From: Tepidisphaeraceae bacterium
GTDB lineage: Bacteria; Planctomycetota; Phycisphaerae; Tepidisphaerales; Tepidisphaeraceae
Direction of reading: 5' to 3'
Length of the DNA stretch: 64,000 nucleotides
Assembly (NCBI GenBank): GCA_035998445.1
Contig: DASYHQ010000052.1
Coordinates: forward strand, 1-64,000
Shown here: piece by piece, positions 16,711 to 25,617 of the stretch
How positions within the stretch are numbered: the stretch's first letter is position 1
Layout of the letters: each line of letters opens with the position of its first letter
The notes under the pieces: model-generated
The model's input: only the letters and a program-made list of their open reading frames with translations
Databases searched by the model: none
Told to the model about the DNA's origin: nothing
Translations under genes and position numbers: made by a program

Positions 16711-16724
16711 GGATCTGAGGAATC

Positions 16725-17267
16725 ATGAGCGTCCGCGGCATCATCCGGTACGACCGTTACCCCAAGCTCGACCGCGACCTGGTGAATCGGGCGGTCAGCG
16801 AGGGCAATGAGGCGGCGGTCGAGCGCTGGCACGACGAGTTCCAGCCGTTGCACTTCGAGGAGTCGGCGACGCGCCGCTACGGCTACCAGAAGCGATCCGG
16901 ATCCGGCGAACCGCCGCGCGTCGTGCGTCGCAAGGGGAAGCTGGCCAACGTGACGGTGGCGAACCCCAAGTACCTATGGCGCAAGCAGCGGGAGAAGGGC
17001 CACACCAAGCCGCTCGTCTACAGCGGTCGCTCCGAGATCGCCGCGAAACAGATGGTCATCACCGCCACCGCGCGGCGCGGCGTCGGCACGTTCACCGCGC
17101 TCCCGAAGTACTTCTTCCAGCGCCGCAAGGACCTTCGGCAGCCGGACAAGGGCGCCGAGCTGATCACCGTCATCGAATACGAGGTCAACGACATGGCACG
17201 GTACGCCGAGGCGGCCGCCACCGCCGTCCTCAACAGCGCCGGCGCCTCCAGCACGGTCCGGACCTGA
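16725..17267 (+). CDS. Minor tail protein candidate (gp10/tail-completion type)
   Basis: A 180-residue basic protein in the neck/tail-terminator slot, with a GAGGA ribosome-binding site five bases upstream. The N-terminal part has helices (KLDRDLVNRAVSEGNEAAVE) and the middle is rich in Arg, Lys and Tyr. Proteins at this site in siphophages close the tail tube (HK97 gp10-like or lambda gpZ-like); the family match cannot be confirmed by eye. Confidence 0.52.
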   Translation: MSVRGIIRYDRYPKLDRDLVNRAVSEGNEAAVERWHDEFQPLHFEESATRRYGYQKRSGSGEPPRVVRRKGKLANVTVANPKYLWRKQREKGHTKPLVYSGRSEIAAKQMVITATARRGVGTFTALPKYFFQRRKDLRQPDKGAELITVIEYEVNDMARYAEAAATAVLNSAGASSTVRT

Positions 17268-17301
17268 CCCCCGCCCACAACCCACTGAAAGGACTTACCC
17301 G

Positions 17302-18219
17302 ATGTCGCTCCAGAACCTTTGGATGCTCAGCAGCGTCGTGACGCCCAACGGCACGATCCGGCAAATCTCCGACCAGAACATCGCGTTCAACCTCGAGGAG
17401 GTCATCGAGCGCGGCAGCGCGGCGGTCGACCCGAGCTTCATCGCGATCATGGGCGGCAAGCCGATGATGTCGTTCGAGACGAAGGCGATCCCCTCGGCGC
17501 TGACCGTCGCGGGCCTCAGCGGCCTGCCGATCGAGGGCGAGCCGATCGACTTCTACTTCCAGCGCGTCGCCCGCGGCAGCACGCGCGACGGCGGCAACGC
17601 GATCATGATCCGCGGCACGACCGGCATGCTGATCCCCAAGACGATCAAGGCCGACCATGGCAGCGTCGCCACGGCCGGCTACGACTTTAACGCGATCAGC
17701 GTCGACGGCGAGACGAACCCGCTGGAGATCTTCCGCGACGTCGACCTGCCGAACGTCGGCCTGGCGACCGAGGTATTCACGTTGGGGCCCGTCGTGATCA
17801 ACGGCAGGGTGTTCGACGGCCTGCAGGGCATGGAGTTCGACCCGTCGATCGACGCGATGATCGAGGGCGACCAGGGGCTGCCGTACCCGACGACGTCCGG
17901 CATCGGCACCCGCACGCCCAAGTTCACGTTCAGCGGTAAGGAGATGGCCATCATGGCCAGCGACGCCTTCGGCATCGAAGGCCTGCCGGTCACGAGCTGG
18001 AGCGCCCACCTTCGCCGCCTCGCCCGCGGCAGCACCCGCTTTGCCAGCGGCGACGCCGAGCACATCCGCTTCTCCGGTAGCGACGGCATGCTCAAGCCCG
18101 AGAGCGCCAAGGCCAACGAGAAGAAGCCGTTCGACGCCGAGTATTGCCTGTACCCGTCCATCAACGACGACGATGCGCTCGCCGTCGAGATCAGCACCGA
18201 GGCGACGATCGACGTCTAA
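17302..18219 (+). CDS. Tail tube (major tail) protein candidate
   Basis: A 305-residue beta-rich protein with a clear AAGGA ribosome-binding site. It is Gly- and Asp-rich with repeated strands (FIAIMGGKPMMSFETKAI, FYFQRVARGSTRDGG), and the motif RLARGSTRF in its last third echoes RVARGSTRD near residue 95, hinting at an internal duplication. Its place before the chaperone and tape-measure genes is where the major tail protein is encoded. Confidence 0.55.
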   Translation: MSLQNLWMLSSVVTPNGTIRQISDQNIAFNLEEVIERGSAAVDPSFIAIMGGKPMMSFETKAIPSALTVAGLSGLPIEGEPIDFYFQRVARGSTRDGGNAIMIRGTTGMLIPKTIKADHGSVATAGYDFNAISVDGETNPLEIFRDVDLPNVGLATEVFTLGPVVINGRVFDGLQGMEFDPSIDAMIEGDQGLPYPTTSGIGTRTPKFTFSGKEMAIMASDAFGIEGLPVTSWSAHLRRLARGSTRFASGDAEHIRFSGSDGMLKPESAKANEKKPFDAEYCLYPSINDDDALAVEISTEATIDV

Positions 18220-18313
18220 CGCGCGATCGCGCAGCCCCCGGTCCCTCTCTCATTGATAACCCCGCGGGGCTCACGACGCCTCGCACAACCACGTTTCCCG
18301 AAAGGAACTGTCC

Positions 18314-18868
18314 ATGACGAAGTTCAAAGGTTCGCTCTCGATCGCGCTCGCCACGTCCGACACGGTCGAGGTCAACGACCTGGTCGATAACGCCGGCAAG
18401 ATCTCCTACAAGCACAACGTCACGTTCGACGACGCGAAGGTGTCGAAGATGACCGTTCCGACCACGCTGGGCGCGGGGCTGAAGGTCGAGTTCCTCGCCG
18501 AGGATGCCGTCGCCCGGGTGCTGGAGTTCGCCGCGGCCGGCACCGACAACTTCGACCTGGTCGGGGCCCTGACGGACCCGCAGGGCTCGGCGGTCACACC
18601 GATCAAGCTCAAGGCGATCATCATCGAGAACCGTTCGCCGGGTAACAACGTGCTCGTCGGCGGCCACGCCTCGGCGGCGTTCTCGGAGTTCTTCGGTGAC
18701 ACGACGGACAAGGTCAAGGTCGGCAAGAACGGCGGCGTATTCGTCATGTCGTTCCCAGACGGTCTGACGATCACGCCCACGACCGACGACATCCTGCTGT
18801 TCACCGGCGCCGGCGACGACACGTCGACGTCGTGCAAGGTGGCGGTCGTCCTCGTCGTCGAGGTCTAA
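18314..18868 (+). CDS. Tail protein candidate upstream of the tail chaperone
   Basis: A 184-residue beta-rich protein (MTKFKGSLSIALATSDTVEV) with an AAAGGA ribosome-binding site. It holds only short polar segments and Gly turns, with no enzymatic motif. It lies between the first tail tube candidate and the assembly chaperone, so it could be the tube protein itself, with the 305-residue protein being another tail component. The spacer upstream holds two palindromes (GCGCGATCGCGC at 18221 and CCCCGCGGGG at 18260). Confidence 0.52.
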   Translation: MTKFKGSLSIALATSDTVEVNDLVDNAGKISYKHNVTFDDAKVSKMTVPTTLGAGLKVEFLAEDAVARVLEFAAAGTDNFDLVGALTDPQGSAVTPIKLKAIIIENRSPGNNVLVGGHASAAFSEFFGDTTDKVKVGKNGGVFVMSFPDGLTITPTTDDILLFTGAGDDTSTSCKVAVVLVVEV

Positions 18869-18904
18869 GGCGCGACCGCCGCCTGGCGAATTCAGTAACC
18901 ACAC

Positions 18905-18941
18905 GCCGGCCCGGGCCCCGAGGGGGAGGGCCTGGGCCGGC
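18905..18941. other. Long GC hairpin before the tail chaperone gene
   Basis: A 14-base-pair stem (left arm 18905-18918, right arm 18928-18941, one G-T wobble) with a nine-base loop fills most of the gap between the 184-residue tail protein and the chaperone gene. There is no T run. This is the strongest of a series of hairpins in the late operon and may reduce or stabilise transcript levels between tail genes. Confidence 0.5.
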
Positions 18942-18960
18942 TCCCGGAACACCACGTATC

Positions 18961-19806
18961 ATGAACTTCCTCTACTTCGTCCCCACGCGCCAGAAGTCAC
19001 TTACCAAGGCCAAGCTGGCGGAGCTCGGGCTCGGCTACGCGATCGACGAGAACACGTCGATCGGCAACCAGGACGCGCCCCGTGGTCCCGGCGACCAGTC
19101 CGGCCTGATCGTGTCGCTGCCACGCAAGGGCGGCAAGGCGTCCGCCACCCTCTATAAGCCCGATGCGCAGGTCTGGAAGCCCGGCCCGGAGGCTCGCTAC
19201 TGGGTGGGGCTGAACAAGGGTGAGCGGCCCGGTCCCGACGACCTATGCCGCGCCAACCTTATAGGCGGCGAGCCCGTGAAGCTGCGCGACGGGCGGGCGT
19301 GGACGGTGCCGATCGCCCGGTCGGCGGTGGGGGGAAGCACGTTGCCCAAGGAACTGGTCCTATCGGACGACGGTCACGCTTGGGTCGAGGCGGACCTGGC
19401 GGAGTACTTCGCGCTGTCGAACCACGCGGCGAGGCTCTTCCCGCTGTTCTATGGCATCCCGCTCGTCGCGCCCGCGAGCGGCGATGGTGCGGATGGCGAA
19501 GCGGATGGGGAGGGCGAGTCTACAACGGCGACCGAAGAACCGCCGGAGCTGCCATGGCAGGAGGCGACCGACATGGCCGTCGACGCGATGGCGATCAACT
19601 ACCGACTGTCGCGGATCGAGGCGTCGATGCTGCGGCTGTTCAGCACGGCGACGGTCAGGGACGTCCTGCAGGCGCTCGTGGACCTGCCGAACTTCCGGCG
19701 GGTCATGATCGACCGCCGGGGAAACGAGTTGGCCTCCGAGACCTCGTCTATCGGCGATGGATCGGAGGCCACCTGCCCCAATACCTCCCCAGCTACTGCG
19801 ACCTGA
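18961..19806 (+). CDS. Tail assembly chaperone, short form (gpG-like)
   Basis: A 281-residue protein immediately before the tape measure, the position of lambda gpG-type chaperones that coat the tape measure during tail assembly. The N-terminal two thirds look folded (MNFLYFVPTRQKSLTKAKLA, WVEADLAEYFALSNHAARLF); a linker rich in Gly/Asp/Glu follows, then a helical part (EASMLRLFSTATVRDVLQAL). The last 26 residues after the slippery site are Ser/Thr/Ala-rich filler, as expected for the non-shifted product. Confidence 0.62.
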   Translation: MNFLYFVPTRQKSLTKAKLAELGLGYAIDENTSIGNQDAPRGPGDQSGLIVSLPRKGGKASATLYKPDAQVWKPGPEARYWVGLNKGERPGPDDLCRANLIGGEPVKLRDGRAWTVPIARSAVGGSTLPKELVLSDDGHAWVEADLAEYFALSNHAARLFPLFYGIPLVAPASGDGADGEADGEGESTTATEEPPELPWQEATDMAVDAMAINYRLSRIEASMLRLFSTATVRDVLQALVDLPNFRRVMIDRRGNELASETSSIGDGSEATCPNTSPATAT

Positions 19807-19880
19807 AGCTGTACGAGATCGACGGCACCCCGCCCGTCGGCCGCGTCGACGTCGTCCACCATTATCCCCACCGACGCTGA
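18961..19880 (+). CDS. Tail assembly chaperone, -1 frameshifted long form (gpGT-like)
   Basis: A -1 shift at the heptamer at 19719 joins the first 255 residues of the short form to 51 residues of the overlapping frame, ending at 19880 just before the tape-measure start. The appended stretch (RDLVYRRWIGGHLPQYLPSY, then CDLKLYEIDGTPP) looks like a real protein segment, more so than the zero-frame end. Lambda and most long-tailed siphophages make such a G-T fusion, whose T domain binds the tail tube protein. Confidence 0.65.
19719..19725 (+). other. Programmed -1 ribosomal frameshift site GGGAAAC
   Basis: The heptamer G-GGA-AAC sits in the correct zero-frame register (codons CGG GGA AAC) for tandem tRNA slippage to GGG AAA. 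This is the X-XXY-YYZ form; lambda G/T uses GGGAAAG. The zero frame stops 81 bases later at 19806, while the -1 frame is open to 19880. The location between chaperone and tape measure is where such sites occur. Confidence 0.72.
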
Positions 19881-19890
19881 GTAACTACCT

Positions 19891-22032
19891 ATGGCCGGGA
19901 CCGTAAAACTGATCGTCGATGCGGATACGAGCAAGGGCGTCAGCGAATTCGCCAAGATGACGGCCGAGGAGCGCAAGGCGGCGCTGGAGTTCGCCAAGCT
20001 CACGCGCGATGCACGCGCGGCCGAATTGCAGATGGAAAAGCTGGCGGCAGCCGGCACGCGAGCCGGTCGCGCTCAAGTGTCTGCATCCCAACGGCTCGTC
20101 GGCGGGATCCAGGCCCGAACGCGTGGCGATGCGGGCATGGCCCTCACCCAGGCGCAGCGTCAGGCGCTGCGCACCGGCCAGGGATACACCGGCAACGACC
20201 GGGCGGTCGCGATCGCCCGACAGTTTCAGGCCCGCGAACTGCGCGACCAGCGGGCGTTCCAACAGTTCATCACCAAACGGAACGCCGGCTGGTCTGCCGT
20301 CGATCTCGATCGAACTGCCGTGCTCGGGGCCGGGGGGCGGAACGGCTACAACACGGGCAACCTCGTCGCCGACATCGGCTCCGATGCCGAGCACTACGCC
20401 GAGTTGGACCGCAAGCGCAAAGCGCGAATTGCCCAAGGCAAGGCCAACGATCTGGACGTGTTCGGTTCCCGCATGGAAGCCGACCGTGTAGCAAAGCAGA
20501 AGTTCCTCGAGCGTCGCCAGTCGGTTGCCACAGGGGCCCTGGCGGTGGGTGCCGCGGTCGGGGGAATGGCTGAGGCGGCGGACCAGAAGCTGACCGCTTA
20601 CGCCGACAAGATCGTGCAGGCCGAAGATCAGATGGCCGGCCTGTACGGCGTCGGCGACAACCCCGCCACGCGCCGGCAGCTGCGGCGAGGCGCGATCGCC
20701 ACGTCGATCGGTGCGGGCATGTCCTTGGAGGACGTCGCCGACCTTCGCGGTCGTATGGAGTCGGCATTCGATGAGGCGAGCATGCCGGCGTCCGCCAAGC
20801 GCGAGGCGGAGTCGGCGGCGATCAAGTACCGCAAGCTGGGCGTGCGGGATTCCACCAGCACGGCGCTGGGGCTCGGCGCGCTTTACTCGACGTACGGTGA
20901 CGATCTGGGCGGCGGCGGTGGGGCGATGCGCCTGCTGGCCAACCGCCTGCAGCACTCGGCCGACGTCGGCGCGTTCGATCCCGACCAAGTCACTCCGTAC
21001 CTGGCCATGATGGGACAGGCGTACAAGGGGGCCGGCTACAGGGACACCGACATGTTCGCGTCGGCGGCGCTGGCGTCGAAGACCGGCATGCGGGCCGAGG
21101 CCTTCTCGACCGGCGTGCGCAACCTGCCGCTGCTGATGATGGAGGGCAAGAAAAAGGGCTTTCAGCAGACCGGCGACTTCGCGGCCGACGTCGGCCAGTT
21201 GGCAAAGATGGAGAGCCCCGAGCTGCTCGACCTCGTCGGGCGCGACGTGTTCGTCGTCGCCAAGATGTTCGCCGACAACACGGCGCTGCTGAAGACGTAC
21301 ATCGCCGCCCAACAACAGATCACCGCACAGCAGGACACGCTCGGCGCCAAGATCGGCCAGATGATGACCGACCGTGCCTTCAACACGGCCGAGACGATCA
21401 AGAGCGCACGCCAAGTGCAGGAAAACGCGCCGCTGATCCAGTCGGAACTGCCAGGGATGAGCGAGGCGATCACGGAGTTTGAGATTCGCAAGGCTGGCCG
21501 CGCCGCCACGTCGAACCCGCTATTCAGTTGGCTCGACAAGCCGGCCGTCTGGATGGGCGCTGCTGCAAATTCCCTGTACGAGGCCACGGATGGGCACCTC
21601 GGCTACGACGACACGCGAGACCGACGCAGCGGCCTGACGCACATGATCGCCGGCGCGATCGACTCCGGCGACAAGTTGAAGGCCGGTTACCTGACGCTCA
21701 TGGGGGGAGAGGACACGGGCAGCTACTTCACCAGGTCGGACGGAAAGCGACAGTACACGAGCAGGCGCGACGCCGACGACTGGATCGAGATGCGCACGAA
21801 GGGCGGCTACGACGATCTTTCGGCCAACGAGTACACCCAGTACAGGCAGATGCAGGCGGCCGGCAACGGCGGCGAAGCCAAGGCGTTCCTCGAACAGGTC
21901 GGCAAGAGCCTGTCCGCCGCCGCCGACAAGCTCTCCGCTGTCGCGGACCGAATGAACGGCGAGGACCGCGATCGCGCGGCCTGGACGGACGGCACCAACA
22001 ACCACGGCGAGTCGTCCGGCGGAGACTTCTGA
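19891..22032 (+). CDS. Tape measure protein
   Basis: A 713-residue protein that fixes tail length. The beginning (MAGTVKLIVDADTSKGVSEF) and the long Ala-rich helices through residue 330 (AEERKAALEFAKLTRDARAA, MEADRVAKQKFLERRQ) are typical of tape-measure proteins. A hydrophobic segment (SVATGALAVGAAVGGMAEAA) lies near residue 210. It follows the chaperone pair and precedes the tail tip genes, and its stop overlaps the next start (TGATG). It would set a fairly short tail; the family average is longer. Confidence 0.75.
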   Translation: MAGTVKLIVDADTSKGVSEFAKMTAEERKAALEFAKLTRDARAAELQMEKLAAAGTRAGRAQVSASQRLVGGIQARTRGDAGMALTQAQRQALRTGQGYTGNDRAVAIARQFQARELRDQRAFQQFITKRNAGWSAVDLDRTAVLGAGGRNGYNTGNLVADIGSDAEHYAELDRKRKARIAQGKANDLDVFGSRMEADRVAKQKFLERRQSVATGALAVGAAVGGMAEAADQKLTAYADKIVQAEDQMAGLYGVGDNPATRRQLRRGAIATSIGAGMSLEDVADLRGRMESAFDEASMPASAKREAESAAIKYRKLGVRDSTSTALGLGALYSTYGDDLGGGGGAMRLLANRLQHSADVGAFDPDQVTPYLAMMGQAYKGAGYRDTDMFASAALASKTGMRAEAFSTGVRNLPLLMMEGKKKGFQQTGDFAADVGQLAKMESPELLDLVGRDVFVVAKMFADNTALLKTYIAAQQQITAQQDTLGAKIGQMMTDRAFNTAETIKSARQVQENAPLIQSELPGMSEAITEFEIRKAGRAATSNPLFSWLDKPAVWMGAAANSLYEATDGHLGYDDTRDRRSGLTHMIAGAIDSGDKLKAGYLTLMGGEDTGSYFTRSDGKRQYTSRRDADDWIEMRTKGGYDDLSANEYTQYRQMQAAGNGGEAKAFLEQVGKSLSAAADKLSAVADRMNGEDRDRAAWTDGTNNHGESSGGDF

Positions 22033-22463
22033 TGCTGACCTACATCTATTCCGCCGACGGTGCGATCTACCCGTTCACGGTCGCCAAGGGCGACGCGCCC
22101 CAGCCGTTGCAACAGTCGGTGCGCGAGGTCTCGCGCCCGGGCGTGAACGGGCATGCCTTCCGCTGGGAGGGAAAGCGGTCGGAGCCGTTCGAGATCATCG
22201 TCGGTCGCGATCACACGTCGGTCATGGAGGCGGTGGACTTTCTCCTCCGGTACCGCGAACTGGTGGGCTCGCTCGTCACGTACGTCGATCAGATGGGCGT
22301 CCGGTCGGACAGCGTCATGGTGCACAACATGCGGCGCGAGCCGATGAGCCGGATGATCGGCATCAGCGGTCGTCGCATCAACGCCGCGCCCGGCTACTGG
22401 CAATGGGTGCGGTTCACGCTGCAATTGACCATCCTGCCGCCGGCCCCGAACGGGGGAGGGTAG
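22032..22463 (+). CDS. Tail tip / distal tail protein candidate
   Basis: A 143-residue protein whose ATG overlaps the tape-measure stop by one base, so it is translationally coupled. It is beta-rich (MLTYIYSADGAIYPFTVAKG, HAFRWEGKRSEPFEIIVGR), with helix EAVDFLLRYRELVGS and a C-terminal WVRFTLQLTILPP strand. That profile and position suggest a tail-tip component, but no named family is seen. Confidence 0.58.
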   Translation: MLTYIYSADGAIYPFTVAKGDAPQPLQQSVREVSRPGVNGHAFRWEGKRSEPFEIIVGRDHTSVMEAVDFLLRYRELVGSLVTYVDQMGVRSDSVMVHNMRREPMSRMIGISGRRINAAPGYWQWVRFTLQLTILPPAPNGGG

Positions 22464-22466
22464 CCC

Positions 22467-22988
22467 ATGGCCGTCATCGACATGAAGGCCGTCCGCGCCG
22501 GTCACCTGACGTGGCGGTTCACGTGGGCCTCGACGCTGGCAGCGCCGGTGACGTTCTACGTCTACCGCGACGGCGCGCCGGTCCTGACCACGACGCGGAC
22601 CGAGGCGACGATCCCGGTCACGGCGGGCGAGTCGCCGCTGATCGAGATATTCGACGGCCCGGCCGACCGACCCGACCAGGCGTTCCCGTCGTTCGCGACC
22701 GTCAACTGGTACGCGACGCCCGGGGCAGCCTCGTACCGCGTGCAGCGGCTGGACGGCTCGCGGTGGACCACGCTGGCGACGCTCGACGACGACGGCCGCG
22801 GCTACTTCGAGTGGCGCAGCCGCCCGCTGGCGGACGGCACGACGTATCGCTACCGAGTCGTGCCCGTCGCCGCCGGCGGCACGGAGGGCATCGGCGGCGA
22901 GGTCGTCCTGCTGATGGTCCGCCGCCCCGACGTGCCCACCTGCCGCTACGCCTATGACCCCGCCACCGGCCAGATGACCGTCCGGTGA
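22467..22988 (+). CDS. Tail protein with fibronectin III-like domain
   Basis: A 173-residue protein. Residues 72-145 follow a fibronectin type III pattern: FATVNWYATPGAASYRVQRL, then a TTYRYRVVPVAAGGTEG strand, the usual Y-x-V/L-x-R...Y-x-Y/F-x-V spacing. The N-terminal part is a second beta sandwich (VTFYVYRDGAPVLTTTRTEA). These domains decorate phage tail tips and bind surface sugars. It starts three bases after the previous gene. Confidence 0.62.
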   Translation: MAVIDMKAVRAGHLTWRFTWASTLAAPVTFYVYRDGAPVLTTTRTEATIPVTAGESPLIEIFDGPADRPDQAFPSFATVNWYATPGAASYRVQRLDGSRWTTLATLDDDGRGYFEWRSRPLADGTTYRYRVVPVAAGGTEGIGGEVVLLMVRRPDVPTCRYAYDPATGQMTVR

Positions 22989-23042
22989 CGGGCCGACCGG
23001 CGCGGTAAGCCAAAACTAACCATTTAGAAGGAGATCCTCCCG

Positions 23043-24077
23043 ATGCCCGACCAATTCACGCGCGCCGATTCCATCCGCTTCTACGGCTCCGGTGCCAACA
23101 GCGACGGCAACACGCAGGCCAACGCGGACCTGTCACTGGGCAACTACCGGTCGTCGCTGGAGGTGCAGAGCCTCTCGTGGACGATCGTGAACCCGATCAG
23201 CAACGTCACGATCCTGTCGGCCAGCGACAACAACGGCACGGGGGCCGGCACGCTCGCCGTCACCGGCGACGACACGCTCACCTGGACCGCGCCCGGCGGG
23301 GCGGCCGGGGTCGCGGTGACGATCCTCTCCGGCGAAACGAAGACGCTGGAATCGTTCCTGGACCCGTCGAAGTTCATCCGCGTGCAGCGTACGAACACGA
23401 CGCCGCTGGCGGGGAACGCGACCGTGACGCTCGCGGAGGTGTTCAACAACGTGATCGGCTTTGACAACGTGCTGTCGGCCGAGGCGAGCACCGGCGACAG
23501 CGAGTACCGGCTGACCGTCATCAAGAACCTCAACGCGACGGCGATCGGCGCGGTGAAGGTCTGGATCGGCACGCTCGGCACGCAACGGGTCAGCGCCAGC
23601 ACCCAACTGGGCGCGGCCGGCGCAGGCACGGTCACGATCTCGGCCGGCACGTTCGACGATTGGCCCGACACTGGATTCTGCCACATCAAGAACGGCGCCA
23701 ACACGCGCGAGGTCGTCTACTACAGCGCGCGGACCAGCACCGTCCTGACCGTCCCGGCGACGGGCCGGGCGATGCTCGGCACGACCGCCGCGGCCGGCGC
23801 GGCGACCGACACGCTCGACGCGGTGCCCGGCATCCGCATCGCCCGCGTCGCGCCCAGCTCGCAGCCATCGGGGAACTTCGCGACGATCGCCAACGAGAAC
23901 ACCGCGCCGGCCGGCGTCGTGACCTGGAGCCTGGGCACGACCGCCGCCGACGGGCTGGACGTCGGCACGCTGGCGTCGCAGAACATCCAGGGCATCTGGA
24001 TCCACCGGCAGGTCCCGCCCTCGGCCGTCGCGGCGCCGTCCGTGCGGCACCGCCTGCGCGCGTCGTTCGACGCCTGA
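23043..24077 (+). CDS. Hypothetical virion protein, beta-rich
   Basis: A 344-residue Gly/Ala/Thr/Asn-rich protein led by the clearest ribosome-binding sequence in this stretch (AAGGAG nine bases upstream). It has repeated short strands (NPISNVTILSASDNNGTGAG, SEYRLTVIKNLNATAIGAVK) and looks like a fibre or collar protein. The C-terminal IWIHRQVPPSAVAAP segment is compact. No catalytic signature is visible. Confidence 0.6.
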   Translation: MPDQFTRADSIRFYGSGANSDGNTQANADLSLGNYRSSLEVQSLSWTIVNPISNVTILSASDNNGTGAGTLAVTGDDTLTWTAPGGAAGVAVTILSGETKTLESFLDPSKFIRVQRTNTTPLAGNATVTLAEVFNNVIGFDNVLSAEASTGDSEYRLTVIKNLNATAIGAVKVWIGTLGTQRVSASTQLGAAGAGTVTISAGTFDDWPDTGFCHIKNGANTREVVYYSARTSTVLTVPATGRAMLGTTAAAGAATDTLDAVPGIRIARVAPSSQPSGNFATIANENTAPAGVVTWSLGTTAADGLDVGTLASQNIQGIWIHRQVPPSAVAAPSVRHRLRASFDA

Positions 24078-24106
24078 TCGGGGTCGCCTGAACACGGAGC
24101 AGCACG

Positions 24107-25606
24107 ATGGCCGAGTTTGAGTCCAGCGCCACCGGCACGCACGCGGTGGCCGCCGTCGCGTCCTACGAGGCGCTCGCCGACGGCGCGTACCGCCATTGGG
24201 AACCGTTCGAGCTTCAGTCGTGCGGCACCCACGCTGTGGCGGCGGTCGAGGCCTTCGCGATCGCGATCGCCGGCGCGTTCCTCCATTGGTCCGCCTTCGA
24301 GCAGGCCACGGGCGGACGGCACGCCTCGGCGGCGGTCGCGGGGTTCACTGCCGCCACCGCCGGGCGGCACCGGTACCTGGTGCCGCTGGCGCTCGACGCC
24401 GGCGGCGGACACGCCCGGCTCGGCCCGGCGTCGTACCTGACCGGGACGCGGGGCGGCCACGCCTACCTCCAGCCGATCGCCGTCGCGGTCGGTGGCAACT
24501 TCGCGGTCCTGCCGGCCACGTCGTTCTTCTCGGGGGCGGGCGGGACGTTCGCGGCGTTGACGGCTTACTCGGCCGGCGGCGGCGGCGCCTACCTTGTGGC
24601 GGCCGTCGACACGTTCGGGCTCGACGCCAGCGGGTGGCACCGCATCGGCCAGTCGATCGTCTCGGGCTTCGGGGGCGGGTACGCGGTCGAGCAGATCGTC
24701 GGCTACGCCCACGGGTTCGGCGGGAGCTTCCGGCACATGGCGACGTTCGCCGCGGGCGGCACGGGCGGCTCGCACGCGCGGGCCGGCATCGTCACGTACT
24801 CGCTCGACTCTATCGGCCGGCACGCTCGCCTGCAGGTCTACGACCGTGCATGGGGCGGCCTGCACATGCGCGGCGTCACACGGATGGCCGCCGGGACGCG
24901 CGGCCGGCACGTGGTGCGGCTGGGCTTCGCTGGCGGTGCCTCGGGCCTGGCCCGCATCGCCAACGACGCGCTGGCCCGCTACGAACTGCACGTCGGCGCG
25001 GGCGGCCCGCCGGACCTGTCGCTGCCCCCGACCTTCACGAGCCCTGTCCGACCGTTCAGCGTGCCGCTGGCGCCGGGCGGCACCTACCACCTCGTCACCA
25101 ACTACCGCAACGCGTACAACCTCGTCAGCCGCGGCGTCGAGGCGACCGTGATCGCGATCGCCGCAGACGCGCAGCCCGAACCGACCCCACCGTCGGCCCC
25201 GTCGGACGCGCTGGTGACGCCCGAGGGCGGCGATGCGGTGCGGATCACCGCTCTCTACGACTACGGTGCCGACGGGACCGCATCGGCCGACCGGTTCCTC
25301 GTCTACGCGACGCGCGACGGGTCCGACCCGGATCCCGACGGCGACGCGTCGTACGTCGTGCCGTTCGCCCGCGTCGATGGCCTCGGGAAGCTGAGCTTTC
25401 GCGTGGGCAGCCTGTCGCCGGGGCAGACCGTCCGGGCGATCGTGCGCATGCGCCGGGGGGAGCAGGGCGGCCCGACCGGCCCCGCCTCGCCGCTGCTGGT
25501 CGCCACGCTGCCCGTCGCGCCGGTCGGCGTGCCCAACCCGGCGGCGCTGCTCGGCACCGTCGCCAAGCAACAGCAATTGTCGCGCGACCCCGTGCCGCAC
25601 CCGTAG
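24107..25606 (+). CDS. Tail fibre-like protein with 16/14-residue tandem repeats
   Basis: A 499-residue protein. Residues 10-280 are built from 18 tandem units, each beginning Gly-x-(His/Phe/Tyr), with alternating lengths of 16 and 14 residues, so the true period is 30. Residues 345-465 resemble a fibronectin III-like domain (ALYDYGADGTASADRFLVYA, then VRAIVRMRRGEQGG). It lies among tail-tip genes, which suggests an extended fibre or adhesin-like appendage. I know of no named family with this repeat. Confidence 0.7.
   Translation: MAEFESSATGTHAVAAVASYEALADGAYRHWEPFELQSCGTHAVAAVEAFAIAIAGAFLHWSAFEQATGGRHASAAVAGFTAATAGRHRYLVPLALDAGGGHARLGPASYLTGTRGGHAYLQPIAVAVGGNFAVLPATSFFSGAGGTFAALTAYSAGGGGAYLVAAVDTFGLDASGWHRIGQSIVSGFGGGYAVEQIVGYAHGFGGSFRHMATFAAGGTGGSHARAGIVTYSLDSIGRHARLQVYDRAWGGLHMRGVTRMAAGTRGRHVVRLGFAGGASGLARIANDALARYELHVGAGGPPDLSLPPTFTSPVRPFSVPLAPGGTYHLVTNYRNAYNLVSRGVEATVIAIAADAQPEPTPPSAPSDALVTPEGGDAVRITALYDYGADGTASADRFLVYATRDGSDPDPDGDASYVVPFARVDGLGKLSFRVGSLSPGQTVRAIVRMRRGEQGGPTGPASPLLVATLPVAPVGVPNPAALLGTVAKQQQLSRDPVPHP
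24134..24946 (+). repeat. Coding tandem repeat, 18 units, 30-residue super-period
   Basis: Glycines that start the units fall at residues 10, 26, 40, 56, 70, 86, 100, 116, 130, 146, 160, 176, 190, 206, 221, 237, 251 and 266, an almost perfect 16/14 alternation. The consensus is G-x-[HFY]-[small/hydrophobic] with alternating hydrophobic residues, suggesting beta strands in a solenoid or prism. DNA identity between units is low, so it is an old repeat kept at the protein level. Confidence 0.75.
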
Positions 25607-25617
25607 GATCGACCGAT

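Noticed and set aside
24196-25617. Long open extension upstream of the hub gene in its frame
   Set aside because: It overlaps the repeat-protein gene, is Arg/Gly-rich, and the hub has a sensible ATG at 25618.
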